This document shows positions 7,509 to 15,444 of a DNA stretch of 64,000 nucleotides, piece by piece. Location of the stretch: the NCBI RefSeq assembly GCF_042665295.1, contig NZ_JBHTCO010000004.1:1-64000 (forward strand). The letters run 5' to 3'. Position 1 is the stretch's first letter; each line of letters starts with the position of its first letter. The stretch comes from Scopulibacillus_A cellulosilyticus (lineage in GTDB: Bacteria; Bacillota; Bacilli; Bacillales; Sporolactobacillaceae). The position numbers were made by a program, and so were the translations under genes. Under the pieces are notes generated by a model that saw only the letters and a list, made by a program, of their open reading frames with translations, did no database searches and was not told where the DNA came from.

Positions 7509-8147
7509 TTGTTTACACTTAAAGGTGTCCGTTTTAAACAAATTATCAATATTCCTTCCCTTGAAATTCCTGATGCCAAAATAACAGGGATCGTTGGCGA
7601 GAGCGGCAGCGGAAAATCAACATTGCTCAAACTGCTTAACCATCTTACTAGTTATGATGAAGGGACGATTGAACTTAATGGAAAAGCAATAGAACAATAT
7701 GATCCGGTTGAACTTAGAAGGCAAGTAGTTATGCTGCCGCAAACCCCGGTTCTTTACGCTAAGACAGTAAAAGATAACCTGTTAATCGGGTTGCATTTTT
7801 CAGAAAAGCCTCCTGTCAGTGACCAGGAATTAAAACGGATGTTAGAAGTTGTTCACTTAGATAAGGCTTTGGAAGACAATGCTGAAACGCTGTCAGGAGG
7901 TGAAAAGCAGCGCTTAGCTTTGGCCCGTGTACTCTTGATGGATCCGCCGGTTTTTTTGCTGGATGAGCCGACTTCCGCCCTTGATGAAGGACTTGAGGAT
8001 GCAGTTATGAACGGCTTTTTTAACACAATTAAAGAGCGGTGCAAAACGGTTGTGATGGTGACGCACTCACTGAACATGGCTCGCCGTTATTGCGATGTTT
8101 TAGTCAATATCAGGCCATTTACAATGAAGGGAGACGAACATGAATAA
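7509..8147 (+). CDS. ABC transporter ATPase, FetA/YbbL-type
   Basis: 212-residue nucleotide-binding subunit. Walker A GESGSGKST (about residues 30-38), Q-loop LPQTP, signature LSGGEKQRLALARVL, Walker B VFLLDEPTSALDE and H-loop THS are all intact. Pairing with the UPF0014 permease that overlaps it by 8 nt identifies the FetAB type, described in E. coli as an iron exporter that relieves oxidative stress. TTG start, with GGAGTG about 9 nt upstream. The small size matches FetA homologues. Confidence 0.9.
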   Translation: MFTLKGVRFKQIINIPSLEIPDAKITGIVGESGSGKSTLLKLLNHLTSYDEGTIELNGKAIEQYDPVELRRQVVMLPQTPVLYAKTVKDNLLIGLHFSEKPPVSDQELKRMLEVVHLDKALEDNAETLSGGEKQRLALARVLLMDPPVFLLDEPTSALDEGLEDAVMNGFFNTIKERCKTVVMVTHSLNMARRYCDVLVNIRPFTMKGDEHE

Positions 8148-8934
8148 GATTATAGACCTTCAATTGTGGCAGCTGCTTGCAGCTTACTTATTTATCTTGA
8201 TTCTTTTAGTTATTCTCAAATTAAGAAAAATCCCCCGTGAGAAAGAGACTTTAATTGCTTCAATCAGGATGACGCTTCAATTGGTCATCGTCGGTTACCT
8301 CTTAATGTATATTTTTAAACATCCTAACCCTTTTGTTACAGTGCTTATTGTTCTTCTTATGGAAGGGTTTGCTATTTATAATATTTATAAACGTGTCAAA
8401 AACGACATTTCACGTGCTTTGAAAAAGGTTATAGCTTTATCTATGATAGTCGGGACTTTTATCAGTTTACTATTCTTCGATTTTGTTGTTATTCATTTTT
8501 CGCCGTGGTATGATCCTCGTTACTTTATTCCAATCGCCGGCATGATTATTGGGAATTCTATGACAGGAATAACCCTTGGCGTTAACACGCTTATCGAAAG
8601 TATGAAAGTACAAAAAGATTCAGTAGAGTCGGCTTTAATGCTTGGTGCTACCCCTAAGGAGGCAACAAAGCAAATAGTTAACCACGCGTTTGATTCAGCT
8701 ATTCTTCCGCAGATAAATTCAATGGTTGGCACAGGAATTGTGTTTTTGCCTGGAATGATGACAGGCCAAATTCTTTCTGGCATCTCGCCGGTAGTAGCTA
8801 TTGAATACCAAATTATTATTCTTCTTGGTATCGCCGGCGCCGTTTCATTGACGGTTATGATTTTTACCCAACTTGGGTATAAAACCTTTTTTAACAAACG
8901 ATGCCAGCTTGTTGACGGGCAAGAAATAGTTTAG
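8140..8934 (+). CDS. ABC transporter permease, FetB/YbbM-type (UPF0014)
   Basis: 264 residues, about seven membrane helices. Family landmarks include GMIIGNSMTGITLGVN, the coupling-helix region ALMLGATPKEA, and GTGIVFLPGMMTGQILSG. It overlaps the ATPase gene by 8 nt with its ribosome site (GGGAGACG) inside it, so the two are translationally coupled. By homology it is the membrane half of an iron-efflux pump. I see no obvious Fur or PerR box upstream of the pair. Confidence 0.9.
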   Translation: MNKIIDLQLWQLLAAYLFILILLVILKLRKIPREKETLIASIRMTLQLVIVGYLLMYIFKHPNPFVTVLIVLLMEGFAIYNIYKRVKNDISRALKKVIALSMIVGTFISLLFFDFVVIHFSPWYDPRYFIPIAGMIIGNSMTGITLGVNTLIESMKVQKDSVESALMLGATPKEATKQIVNHAFDSAILPQINSMVGTGIVFLPGMMTGQILSGISPVVAIEYQIIILLGIAGAVSLTVMIFTQLGYKTFFNKRCQLVDGQEIV

Positions 8935-9027
8935 CGTCAAAATATTGTTCGAACGGTATAAGTCCCGATAAAAGATCTTTTACAAGAATATTAGTTAAAA
9001 TCGCTAGGAGAGAAGTCTTCGGATCGG

Positions 9028-9228
9028 TTGCAAGAAGGCTTTCGTCCACCTATAAACATCGATTTGGACAATGAACAAAAGAATATATTTCGTAAGGACG
9101 TAGGGAAAATCATTTCTTTTTCCGAAGATATATCGTACTCGCAGATTAGACTTGTTAAAGCATTGGTGAAATACGGTGCCCGATACCTATTCCTAGTTCG
9201 GATGGATTTATTTTTAGAGGGGAGATAG
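9028..9228 (+). CDS. possible 66-aa protein upstream of acetyltransferase, weak
   Basis: An open frame from a TTG to a TAG three nt before the next gene's ATG, with a mixed polar/hydrophobic translation (RPPINIDLDNEQKN, SYSQIRLVKALVKYG). The nearest AGGAGA is about 16 nt from the TTG, too far. It may be the remnant of a gene once co-transcribed with the acetyltransferase. Family not recognised. Confidence 0.25.
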   Translation: MQEGFRPPINIDLDNEQKNIFRKDVGKIISFSEDISYSQIRLVKALVKYGARYLFLVRMDLFLEGR

Positions 9229-9231
9229 AAA

Positions 9232-9696
9232 ATGGGAACGATTGAACGAGCAAATCGAAAAGATGCAAGTGAAATCTTAGCTTTACAAAAACTCGCATAT
9301 ATGAGTGAAGCACAATTATACAATGATTATACAATTATGCCATTGAATGAAGATCTTTCAATTGTAGAGCAGTCATTTGAAAAGAACATTGTGCTAAAGT
9401 ATGTCGAAGATGGGAAAATTGTAGGTTCTGTCAGAGCCTATGAGAAGGATGGCGTGTGTAATATTAACAAGCTTATGGTACACCCAGAATACCAAAATCA
9501 AGGCATAGGCAGAAAATTAATGGAGGAAATTGAAAAACACTTTAAAAATGTGTCCTATAAATTGTTCACTGGAAGCCGTTCATCAAAGAATATCGCATTG
9601 TATGAAAAACTTGGCTACAAAGGGTACAAAGTTGGGAAAATTGAAAATGAAGATACGCTTTTCCTTTTTATGGAGAAATCAAGCCAACATGTATAA
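9232..9696 (+). CDS. GNAT family N-acetyltransferase
   Basis: 154 residues with a standard GNAT core: beta strand CNINKLMVHPEYQNQGIGRK (Q/RxxGxG/A acetyl-CoA loop, QNQGIG) and the closing motif NIALYEKLGYKGYK. ATG preceded by GAGGGGAGA. Substrate unknown; similar proteins are annotated as amine or small-molecule acetyltransferases. It stands alone or is read with the doubtful frame just upstream. Confidence 0.9.
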   Translation: MGTIERANRKDASEILALQKLAYMSEAQLYNDYTIMPLNEDLSIVEQSFEKNIVLKYVEDGKIVGSVRAYEKDGVCNINKLMVHPEYQNQGIGRKLMEEIEKHFKNVSYKLFTGSRSSKNIALYEKLGYKGYKVGKIENEDTLFLFMEKSSQHV

Positions 9697-9859
9697 TAAC
9701 TGAGAGTATGGATTTCTCTTATGAAATGATCATATCCAAAAGGTACGTTCTTGGATGCTCTGTGTAATTGATAAATCTTTTAATGGTGTTGAGTCATTTA
9801 TGATCAAGAATAAAGATAACAATCAAGCTGTTCGAGTTGTTTCACCAGATACATATTTA

Positions 9860-9889
9860 GGGCGTTTAAGTAACATCACTTAAACGCCC
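9860..9889. terminator. perfect 12-bp hairpin
   Basis: GGGCGTTTAAGT at 9860-9871 and ACTTAAACGCCC at 9878-9889 with a 6-nt loop. No strong U-run follows on either strand, but the position between the acetyltransferase and the convergent ctaB suggests a bidirectional terminator. A short frame from 9767, ending in TAA inside the hairpin (..AVRVVSPDTYLGRLSNIT), looks like gene debris. Confidence 0.55.
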
Positions 9890-9912
9890 CTGTCGTTGAT
9901 TCATAAACAATT

Positions 9913-10857
9913 TTACATCAAAAAGAAAATGCCGATAAGCGAGTAAATAATAATCGTCAAAAATAAGATAGCATTATGGAAGAGCGAGAAAATAAACATT
10001 GATTTCGCCCATTTTTCGGAATCCATTTTTTTATATCCGACAATGCTTAAAATAAGCCATACAACACTTAAAAGAAGTGAAACTAACATAATCCCGATGC
10101 TTAAAGATCCAAAAAGAAAGCTGACTGCGATTAAAACGACTAAATAAATATTTGTTTGTATATAAGTTCGTTTAACACCTTTAACTACTGGAAGCATTGG
10201 GACCTTTGCCGCTCTGTATTCGTCTTCCCTGCGGATTGCTATTGCATAGAAATGGGGCATTTGCCAAAGAAGGGCAACGACAAAAAGACCGAGAATGGCA
10301 GGGTGCGTGATGTCTTGATGAATAGCTGCCCATCCCATAAGGGGCGGCATTGCGCCAGAAATACTTCCTATCTCGGTATTATAAATGGTCCGGCGCTTGC
10401 TCCACATCGTGTACGGGACCACATAAAAAAACAACCCCAAAAATCCTAAAAATCCAGCAAGAGGCGTTGCTAAAGTCAGAGCTGCCAGTCCAAGAACGGT
10501 CATTGAGATACCAAGCCATAACACAGTCTTAGGCTTTATTGTACCTGTCACGGTTGGCCTGTTTTTTGTTCTCTTCATAACCGAGTCTATATCACGATCA
10601 TAAAGGTTATTAAAAGCGCCAGCCGCGCCTATGACTAGAATCGAGCCGATCAAAGCAAATATGATTTCCGGAAGTTTATCAAACAGACTAATCCGGTAGG
10701 TATATAAGGCCAATGTCAATCCAGCAAACATCGGAATTAAATTTGATTTAATAATCCCGGACTTAACAGTTTGCGCCAAAATTTTTGAGGAATTTTGTTT
10801 CGGCATCGTTAGAGGGGCCTTTTGAACACTTTTGTCGATCTTTACTTCTCTTTGCAT
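9913..10857 (-). CDS. ctaB: protoheme IX farnesyltransferase (heme O synthase)
   Basis: 314 residues of the UbiA prenyltransferase superfamily, with about nine membrane helices. The first Asp-rich motif is NLYDRDIDSVMKRTKNRP; the second conserved loop (AIAIRREDEYRAAKVPMLPV) is present, and SMPFHFY-type MPHFYAIA precedes it. It transfers a farnesyl group to heme B to make heme O for aa3-type oxidase, implying an aerobic host. Here it is separated from other cta genes. Start ATG with GAGGG upstream. The N-terminal 30 residues are polar. Confidence 0.95.
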   Translation of the reverse strand: MQREVKIDKSVQKAPLTMPKQNSSKILAQTVKSGIIKSNLIPMFAGLTLALYTYRISLFDKLPEIIFALIGSILVIGAAGAFNNLYDRDIDSVMKRTKNRPTVTGTIKPKTVLWLGISMTVLGLAALTLATPLAGFLGFLGLFFYVVPYTMWSKRRTIYNTEIGSISGAMPPLMGWAAIHQDITHPAILGLFVVALLWQMPHFYAIAIRREDEYRAAKVPMLPVVKGVKRTYIQTNIYLVVLIAVSFLFGSLSIGIMLVSLLLSVVWLILSIVGYKKMDSEKWAKSMFIFSLFHNAILFLTIIIYSLIGIFFLM

Positions 10858-11147
10858 TGTTTCCCTCTTTTCTTTTACCTAAAAATATCAACGTTTATCA
10901 GTTTACCATAATTCACCCAATAATAACGGGCCAAGCTTTGAACACTTTTAGACGAAACTATTGGTAAAAAATAAATGTCGTACAAAAACGGAAAAATCAT
11001 CCATAATTTTAGTATCCGGGTTCTTATTTTTTTTATTCCTATAAAGTGAATTTAACGTTGAATTTAATGATGGGAGAATAGAAAAGGACTATTTCCTCAG
11101 CAGATAGAAAGTATAAATAACTGTTAAATGATATAAGGAGAAAGAAT

Positions 11148-11567
11148 ATGGACATACAAATACATGGCGATTTTTCTCATGCAAATCTTAATGAAATGAA
11201 GGAAGTATATCATTCTGTCGGTTGGACTAAGCACACAAATGAAATCATTAAACAAATTTTTGAAGCAAGTAATGTCATTGCACTAGTAACATTGGACGGG
11301 AGAATCATTGGATTTGGAAGGGCGATTTCAGATGGTGTGTTTAACGCTGCTATTTATGATGTTGTCGTCCATCGGGATTTTCAAAAACAAGGCATAGCCA
11401 GAAAAATTATGACTTTTCTCCTTTATGAACTTAGTGATGTTTCCTGTGTACATTTAATCTCTACAACGGGAAATGAGAATTTTTATCGGAAACTTGGATT
11501 AAAAAAGATAAAAACGGGAATGGCAAGATATCTAAATCAAAAGCTGACAGACGAATATTTAGATTAA
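11148..11567 (+). CDS. GNAT family N-acetyltransferase
   Basis: 139 residues, compact GNAT fold: DGRIIGFGRAISDGVFNAAI, then YDVVVHRDFQKQGIARKIM containing the QKQGIA acetyl-CoA loop, ending NENFYRKLGLKKIKTGMARY. Good ribosome site (TAAGGAG, 8 nt). Closest in style to the short YhbS/Aac-like GNATs of Bacillus. The 290-base stretch between ctaB and this gene holds nothing I recognise. Substrate unknown. Confidence 0.88.
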   Translation: MDIQIHGDFSHANLNEMKEVYHSVGWTKHTNEIIKQIFEASNVIALVTLDGRIIGFGRAISDGVFNAAIYDVVVHRDFQKQGIARKIMTFLLYELSDVSCVHLISTTGNENFYRKLGLKKIKTGMARYLNQKLTDEYLD

Positions 11568-11594
11568 TAAATAAATCCTATTTTTGTTTGATGC

Positions 11595-11629
11595 TTGACA
11601 AGGTTCAAGTCGAACACTAACATAGTTAT
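11595..11629 (+). promoter_or_regulatory. promoter with embedded operator; leaderless start
   Basis: TTGACA at 11595-11600, exactly 17 bp, TAACAT at 11618-11623, then only six bases before the ATG at 11630, which therefore coincides with the expected transcription start. Between the boxes lies the dyad GTTC-AAGTC-GAAC (11603-11615), a likely autoregulatory operator for the ArsR-like protein that follows. No ribosome site is present. Confidence 0.65.
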
Positions 11630-11926
11630 ATGACTATCAAACAATCTAACTTAGATGAAAAACGAGTAAAGATACTTAAAGCATTATCTGAGGTAAAGCG
11701 AATTGAAATTATCCGCTATCTTTATCATGAAAAGAATCAAATAAAAAATTCTTGCGGAGATATTGGAGGCGCTATTGGGATGAATAAGTCCAATGTTTCC
11801 TATCATCTTAAAATTTTGGCTGAAGCAGATTTGGTTGGAGCAGGCCGTGACGGCCAGCATAAGTTTATAAAAATAAAGGAGGACACTTTTAAAGAATTTT
11901 TACCTGGTTTTTTGGCTACACTATAA
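11630..11926 (+). CDS. ArsR-family HTH transcriptional regulator
   Basis: 98 residues: KILKALSEVKRIEIIRYLYH, then the recognition helix region MNKSNVSYHLKILAEADLVG and wing GRDGQHKFIKIK. The lack of a Shine-Dalgarno and the position of the -10 box suggest a leaderless mRNA. One Cys (SCGDIG) lies just before the HTH, too little for a classical metal site, so it may sense oxidation or electrophiles. The YfmJ-type reductase 120 nt downstream is the natural target. Confidence 0.85.
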   Translation: MTIKQSNLDEKRVKILKALSEVKRIEIIRYLYHEKNQIKNSCGDIGGAIGMNKSNVSYHLKILAEADLVGAGRDGQHKFIKIKEDTFKEFLPGFLATL

Positions 11927-12045
11927 GCGCCAAAAAGCCTTCGTTTTTAATTTATTGTTTGATGGTTTTAAAACTATATAAATAAAATGTACTTACGTTT
12001 ATATTTTTGAGTAACATAGAACATTTATAAAAAGGAGTTTTTTAA

Positions 12046-13071
12046 ATGGACAATCAAAATCAACAAATTCTTTTAGCAAACCGTCCAGAAGGTTTACCAA
12101 CAAAAGAAACTTTTGAATTTCGTGAAATTCCAATTGAAAAACCGAAAGATGGACAGGTTGTTGTTAAAACCCTCTATTTATCAGTGGATCCATATATGCG
12201 CGGGCGGATGAATGCTGGAAAGTCTTATGTTGAGCCCTATGCAATAAATGCGCCGATTTCAGGAGGCATTGTCGGTGAAATTGTTGAATCCCGTTCAGAG
12301 AAGCTGAAGGCCGGAGATAAGGTGCAAGGTTCACTGAATTGGCAGCTTTACAATACCGTGGACGCTGCTGCTGTTCGAAAAATAGAAAATACAAATGTTC
12401 CTTTATCGGCTTATTTAAGTGTCCTCGGCATGACAGGCTTAACGGCTTATTTTGGATTGCTTGATATTGGCCAACCGAAAGAAGGAGAAACGGTCGTTGT
12501 CTCTGGTGCCGCAGGCGCTGTCGGATCAACCGTCGGGCAAATTGCAAAAATAAAAGGAGCCAAAGTCGTCGGCATAGCTGGGTCAGATGAAAAAATTAAG
12601 TATTTGGAGAATGAGCTTGGCTTCGATAAGGGAATTAATTATAAAACAACTGATCATTTACAAAAGGCTTTAGAAGAAGCTTGCCCTAATGGTGTAGATG
12701 TTTATTTTGATAATGTTGGGGGCAGTGTTTCCGATGCAGTGCTAAATTGTTTGAATGATTTTGCCCGTATCCCGCTTTGCGGTGCAATCTCATCCTACAA
12801 CGCTGATGAAAACGAAGACTTTGGCCCGCGTATCCAACCTAAACTGTTAAAAACACATTCTATGATTAAAGGTTTTATTGTTGGTGATTATAGCAATGAT
12901 TTTGCCCGAGGGATTCAAGACCTTGCAGAATGGTTATCACAAGGTAAACTCAAATACAAAGAAACAATAGTAGAAGGATTTGAAAATGTGCCTGATGCTT
13001 TTCTTGGTCTATTTGAAGGTAAAAACCTGGGTAAACAGCTTGTTAAAGTTAGTGAGCCATCTAATAAATAG
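12046..13071 (+). CDS. NADPH-dependent MDR-family oxidoreductase, YfmJ/CurA-like
   Basis: 341 residues. The N-terminal GroES-like part carries the family signature LSVDPYMRGRMN; the Rossmann part has VVVSGAAGAVGSTVGQIAKI (AAGAVGS nucleotide loop). No zinc-ligand cysteines, as expected for the leukotriene B4 dehydrogenase/double-bond-reductase branch, which reduces alpha,beta-unsaturated carbonyls. Strong AAAAAGGAG ribosome site. It lies downstream of the ArsR-like gene, consistent with an electrophile- or stress-inducible pair. Length matches B. subtilis YfmJ. Confidence 0.9.
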   Translation: MDNQNQQILLANRPEGLPTKETFEFREIPIEKPKDGQVVVKTLYLSVDPYMRGRMNAGKSYVEPYAINAPISGGIVGEIVESRSEKLKAGDKVQGSLNWQLYNTVDAAAVRKIENTNVPLSAYLSVLGMTGLTAYFGLLDIGQPKEGETVVVSGAAGAVGSTVGQIAKIKGAKVVGIAGSDEKIKYLENELGFDKGINYKTTDHLQKALEEACPNGVDVYFDNVGGSVSDAVLNCLNDFARIPLCGAISSYNADENEDFGPRIQPKLLKTHSMIKGFIVGDYSNDFARGIQDLAEWLSQGKLKYKETIVEGFENVPDAFLGLFEGKNLGKQLVKVSEPSNK

Positions 13072-13368
13072 AGAGCTCGTTAATATACGCTAACTATAAA
13101 AAGTAAGGCCATAAAAGTTATGAAATACGGTATTATCAGAGAAGTATCAAGAACGCATCCTTTACATGTTGACTAATAGAACGTAGAGACTTACGAAACC
13201 TAATTATATAGAAGATTAGTTTGTATTCAATGCCAATTTATGCACTGCTTGTGGTCCAGTCCTGAAAAAAACGACGCTATCCCTATTTTGTATAATCCTG
13301 CATAATTAGGTAAATAATGTTCAGGTATTACTTATAAAAGATAGGTTGTGTGTTGTTTGGACACTTTT

Positions 13369-14862
13369 ATGGAAGAAATTAAGTCGGTTAAAATATCTTC
13401 TCATTTAAAAGAAAATGTAGACTATATGAATAATTTAATTGGTGTGGGAACAAGTTGGGACGTACTAGCCAAACCATTTAATTTTAGCAATGTAAGTATG
13501 ATGTCCTACACTACCAATGGATACTTCTTAACAATGAATATGGTTTTAATTCTGGAAAACTTAGAAGCAAGTATACATTCGTTTATCGCCAATTCAGAAA
13601 AAGATTTCCCACTTGAAAAACTGGCTGATTACTTAAATACAAATGTTGCCTTTGTCCAGGTACAACCTGTGCCAAAAATGTTTGATGCGGTAAGATTTAT
13701 TCTTTCGGGAGCGCTCATTATTTTCATTGAGGGATACGATCAAGCGTTGTTGATAGATACAAGGATTTACCCGATGCGCAGTATTCAAGCACCAATGACC
13801 GAGCGGCTTATCCGGGGTCCGCATGACGGTTTTACTGAAACAATGTTGATGAATACAGCTCTGATTCGCAGGAGATTAAGAGATCCCCGTCTTCGGGTGG
13901 AACTCATGCAAATCGGTTCCCGTTCTCAAACAGATCTTAGTTTTATGTATCTCGACGATGTTGCAAATAAAGACATAGTTGATAACATCCGTAATAGACT
14001 GAAATCTATTCCTGCGGATGCCGTCTGTATGGGCGAACAGTCTGTTACAGAGTGGATTGCGAAGACAAAGTGGAATCCATACCCGATTGTGCGTTATACA
14101 GAGCGGCCGGATGTAGCTGCAACTGCTCTAATTGAAGGTCAGGTCGTAATAGTTGTGGATAACAGCCCGGAAATCATTATTGCGCCTATTACATTATTTC
14201 AACACCTGCAGCATCCGCATGAATATCATTCATATCCGCTTTTTGGAACGTATATGCGATGGATTATCTTATTATCTGTTATTGGCAGTACCCTTTTGCC
14301 CGGGGTATTCCTATTAGTTAATCAGTATCCGCATTGGGTGCCATCTTGGATGACCTTTTTTCGGGCAGATCGTACTTACCCCCTGCCATTATGGGCTGAA
14401 CTACTTTTAGGGGAAATATTTATTGATATCCTGAGACTTGCCGTTATAAATACCCCTCCAGTTTTAGGCTCAGCTGTCAGTATCCTTGCTTCTATTGTAT
14501 TTGGACAGTTTGCGAGTCATATTCATTTAATGCAGCCTGAGGTACTTGTGTATATTGCTGTTGTGGTGATTATGGAATTTGCTACATCCTCATATGAAGT
14601 TGCTGAAGCAAACCAAATGGTAAGGATTGGCCTGCTTATTATTACATCTGTTGGCAGGAAATGGGGATTTTTGGTGGGAGTTATCGCGATTTTCGTGTTA
14701 TTGGCAAGAACAAAGTCTTTTGGTGTACCATATCTTTGGCCGCTTATACCATTTAAATGGAGAAATGGCTTATCAGAAGTGATTCTTCGGAGGCCAATGA
14801 TCGATATTTCAGGACGGCCAACTGTTTTATCACCTAAAAAAAAGAAAAGAAAAGGAAGCTGA
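13369..14862 (+). CDS. GerA-family spore germination protein, SpoVAF-like
   Basis: 497 residues from the ATG at 13369; an in-frame GTG at 13348 is possible because neither start has a good ribosome site. N-terminal soluble GerA domain (ELMQIGSRSQTDLSFMYLDD, then NPYPIVRYTERPDVAA), followed from about residue 295 by a membrane domain (MRWIILLSVIGSTLLPGVF ... EVAEANQMVRIGLLII) and a basic tail. The RYTERPDVAA and VDNSPEIII stretches favour the SpoVAF branch. It sits in the inner spore membrane in relatives. No B, C or spoVA genes adjoin it, so it is a solitary A subunit. Confidence 0.9.
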   Translation: MEEIKSVKISSHLKENVDYMNNLIGVGTSWDVLAKPFNFSNVSMMSYTTNGYFLTMNMVLILENLEASIHSFIANSEKDFPLEKLADYLNTNVAFVQVQPVPKMFDAVRFILSGALIIFIEGYDQALLIDTRIYPMRSIQAPMTERLIRGPHDGFTETMLMNTALIRRRLRDPRLRVELMQIGSRSQTDLSFMYLDDVANKDIVDNIRNRLKSIPADAVCMGEQSVTEWIAKTKWNPYPIVRYTERPDVAATALIEGQVVIVVDNSPEIIIAPITLFQHLQHPHEYHSYPLFGTYMRWIILLSVIGSTLLPGVFLLVNQYPHWVPSWMTFFRADRTYPLPLWAELLLGEIFIDILRLAVINTPPVLGSAVSILASIVFGQFASHIHLMQPEVLVYIAVVVIMEFATSSYEVAEANQMVRIGLLIITSVGRKWGFLVGVIAIFVLLARTKSFGVPYLWPLIPFKWRNGLSEVILRRPMIDISGRPTVLSPKKKKRKGS

Positions 14863-14866
14863 TTAT

Positions 14867-14905
14867 AAAAGTGCGCTCTTTTACTTAAAGGCGCACTTTT
14901 GCTTA
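14867..14905 (+). terminator. rho-independent terminator
   Basis: AAAAGTGCGC at 14867-14876 and GCGCACTTTT at 14891-14900, followed by GCTTATT. Ends the germination-protein transcript. Confidence 0.75.
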
Positions 14906-15044
14906 TTGATTTATACTAGTTAGTATTAGTTAGTATGAAATTGAAAATATGTAACTTTCAAAAAAATGGAGTGAGATGAAGAGATGAATCCCTTCATCCT
15001 GCTGTTTATGTAAAAAATCTATTTTTGTAAAAGACTTTCCAGAA

Positions 15045-15275
15045 CTATTTCGCAATCTCCTGAATAACCCTGCTGATCAATTCAACCGTGAACCTTTCAC
15101 AGTGCCGTCTTACAGCTTCTATTTGTTCAAAATGAAGGGTTGCGTGTCCTGATTGTCCCGCTTTCCGGGCATTTTTCATCTCCTCAAAGGCATGATTAAA
15201 TTCTTCTTCATATGTTTTGTTAATTCGTTCTAATATCTCCTTAGATATGTGCTCTACATCAATTTTGTGTGTCAA
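15045..15275 (-). CDS. small helical hypothetical protein, 76 aa
   Basis: Hydrophilic, strongly helical protein (ISKEILERINKTYEEEFNHA ... FTVELISRVIQEIAK) with several His and one Cys. TTG start with AAGGGG about 10 nt upstream. No membrane segment or recognised domain. It is divergent from the calcium ATPase, with about 170 nt between them. Confidence 0.65.
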   Translation of the reverse strand: MTHKIDVEHISKEILERINKTYEEEFNHAFEEMKNARKAGQSGHATLHFEQIEAVRRHCERFTVELISRVIQEIAK

Positions 15276-15444
15276 AGTATCATCCCCTTGCCTCTTACTG
15301 CTTTTTGATGTGTTATAACTGATAGTTTAACGGTAACAAAGTTTTCGGTAAAGTGCATTAAAAAATAGCTATCAATCTAGCATGTTTTTGAATATGGCTA
15401 CATATAATCTGATAGTACAATAAGTTAACTTGAGAGGTGAGAGA

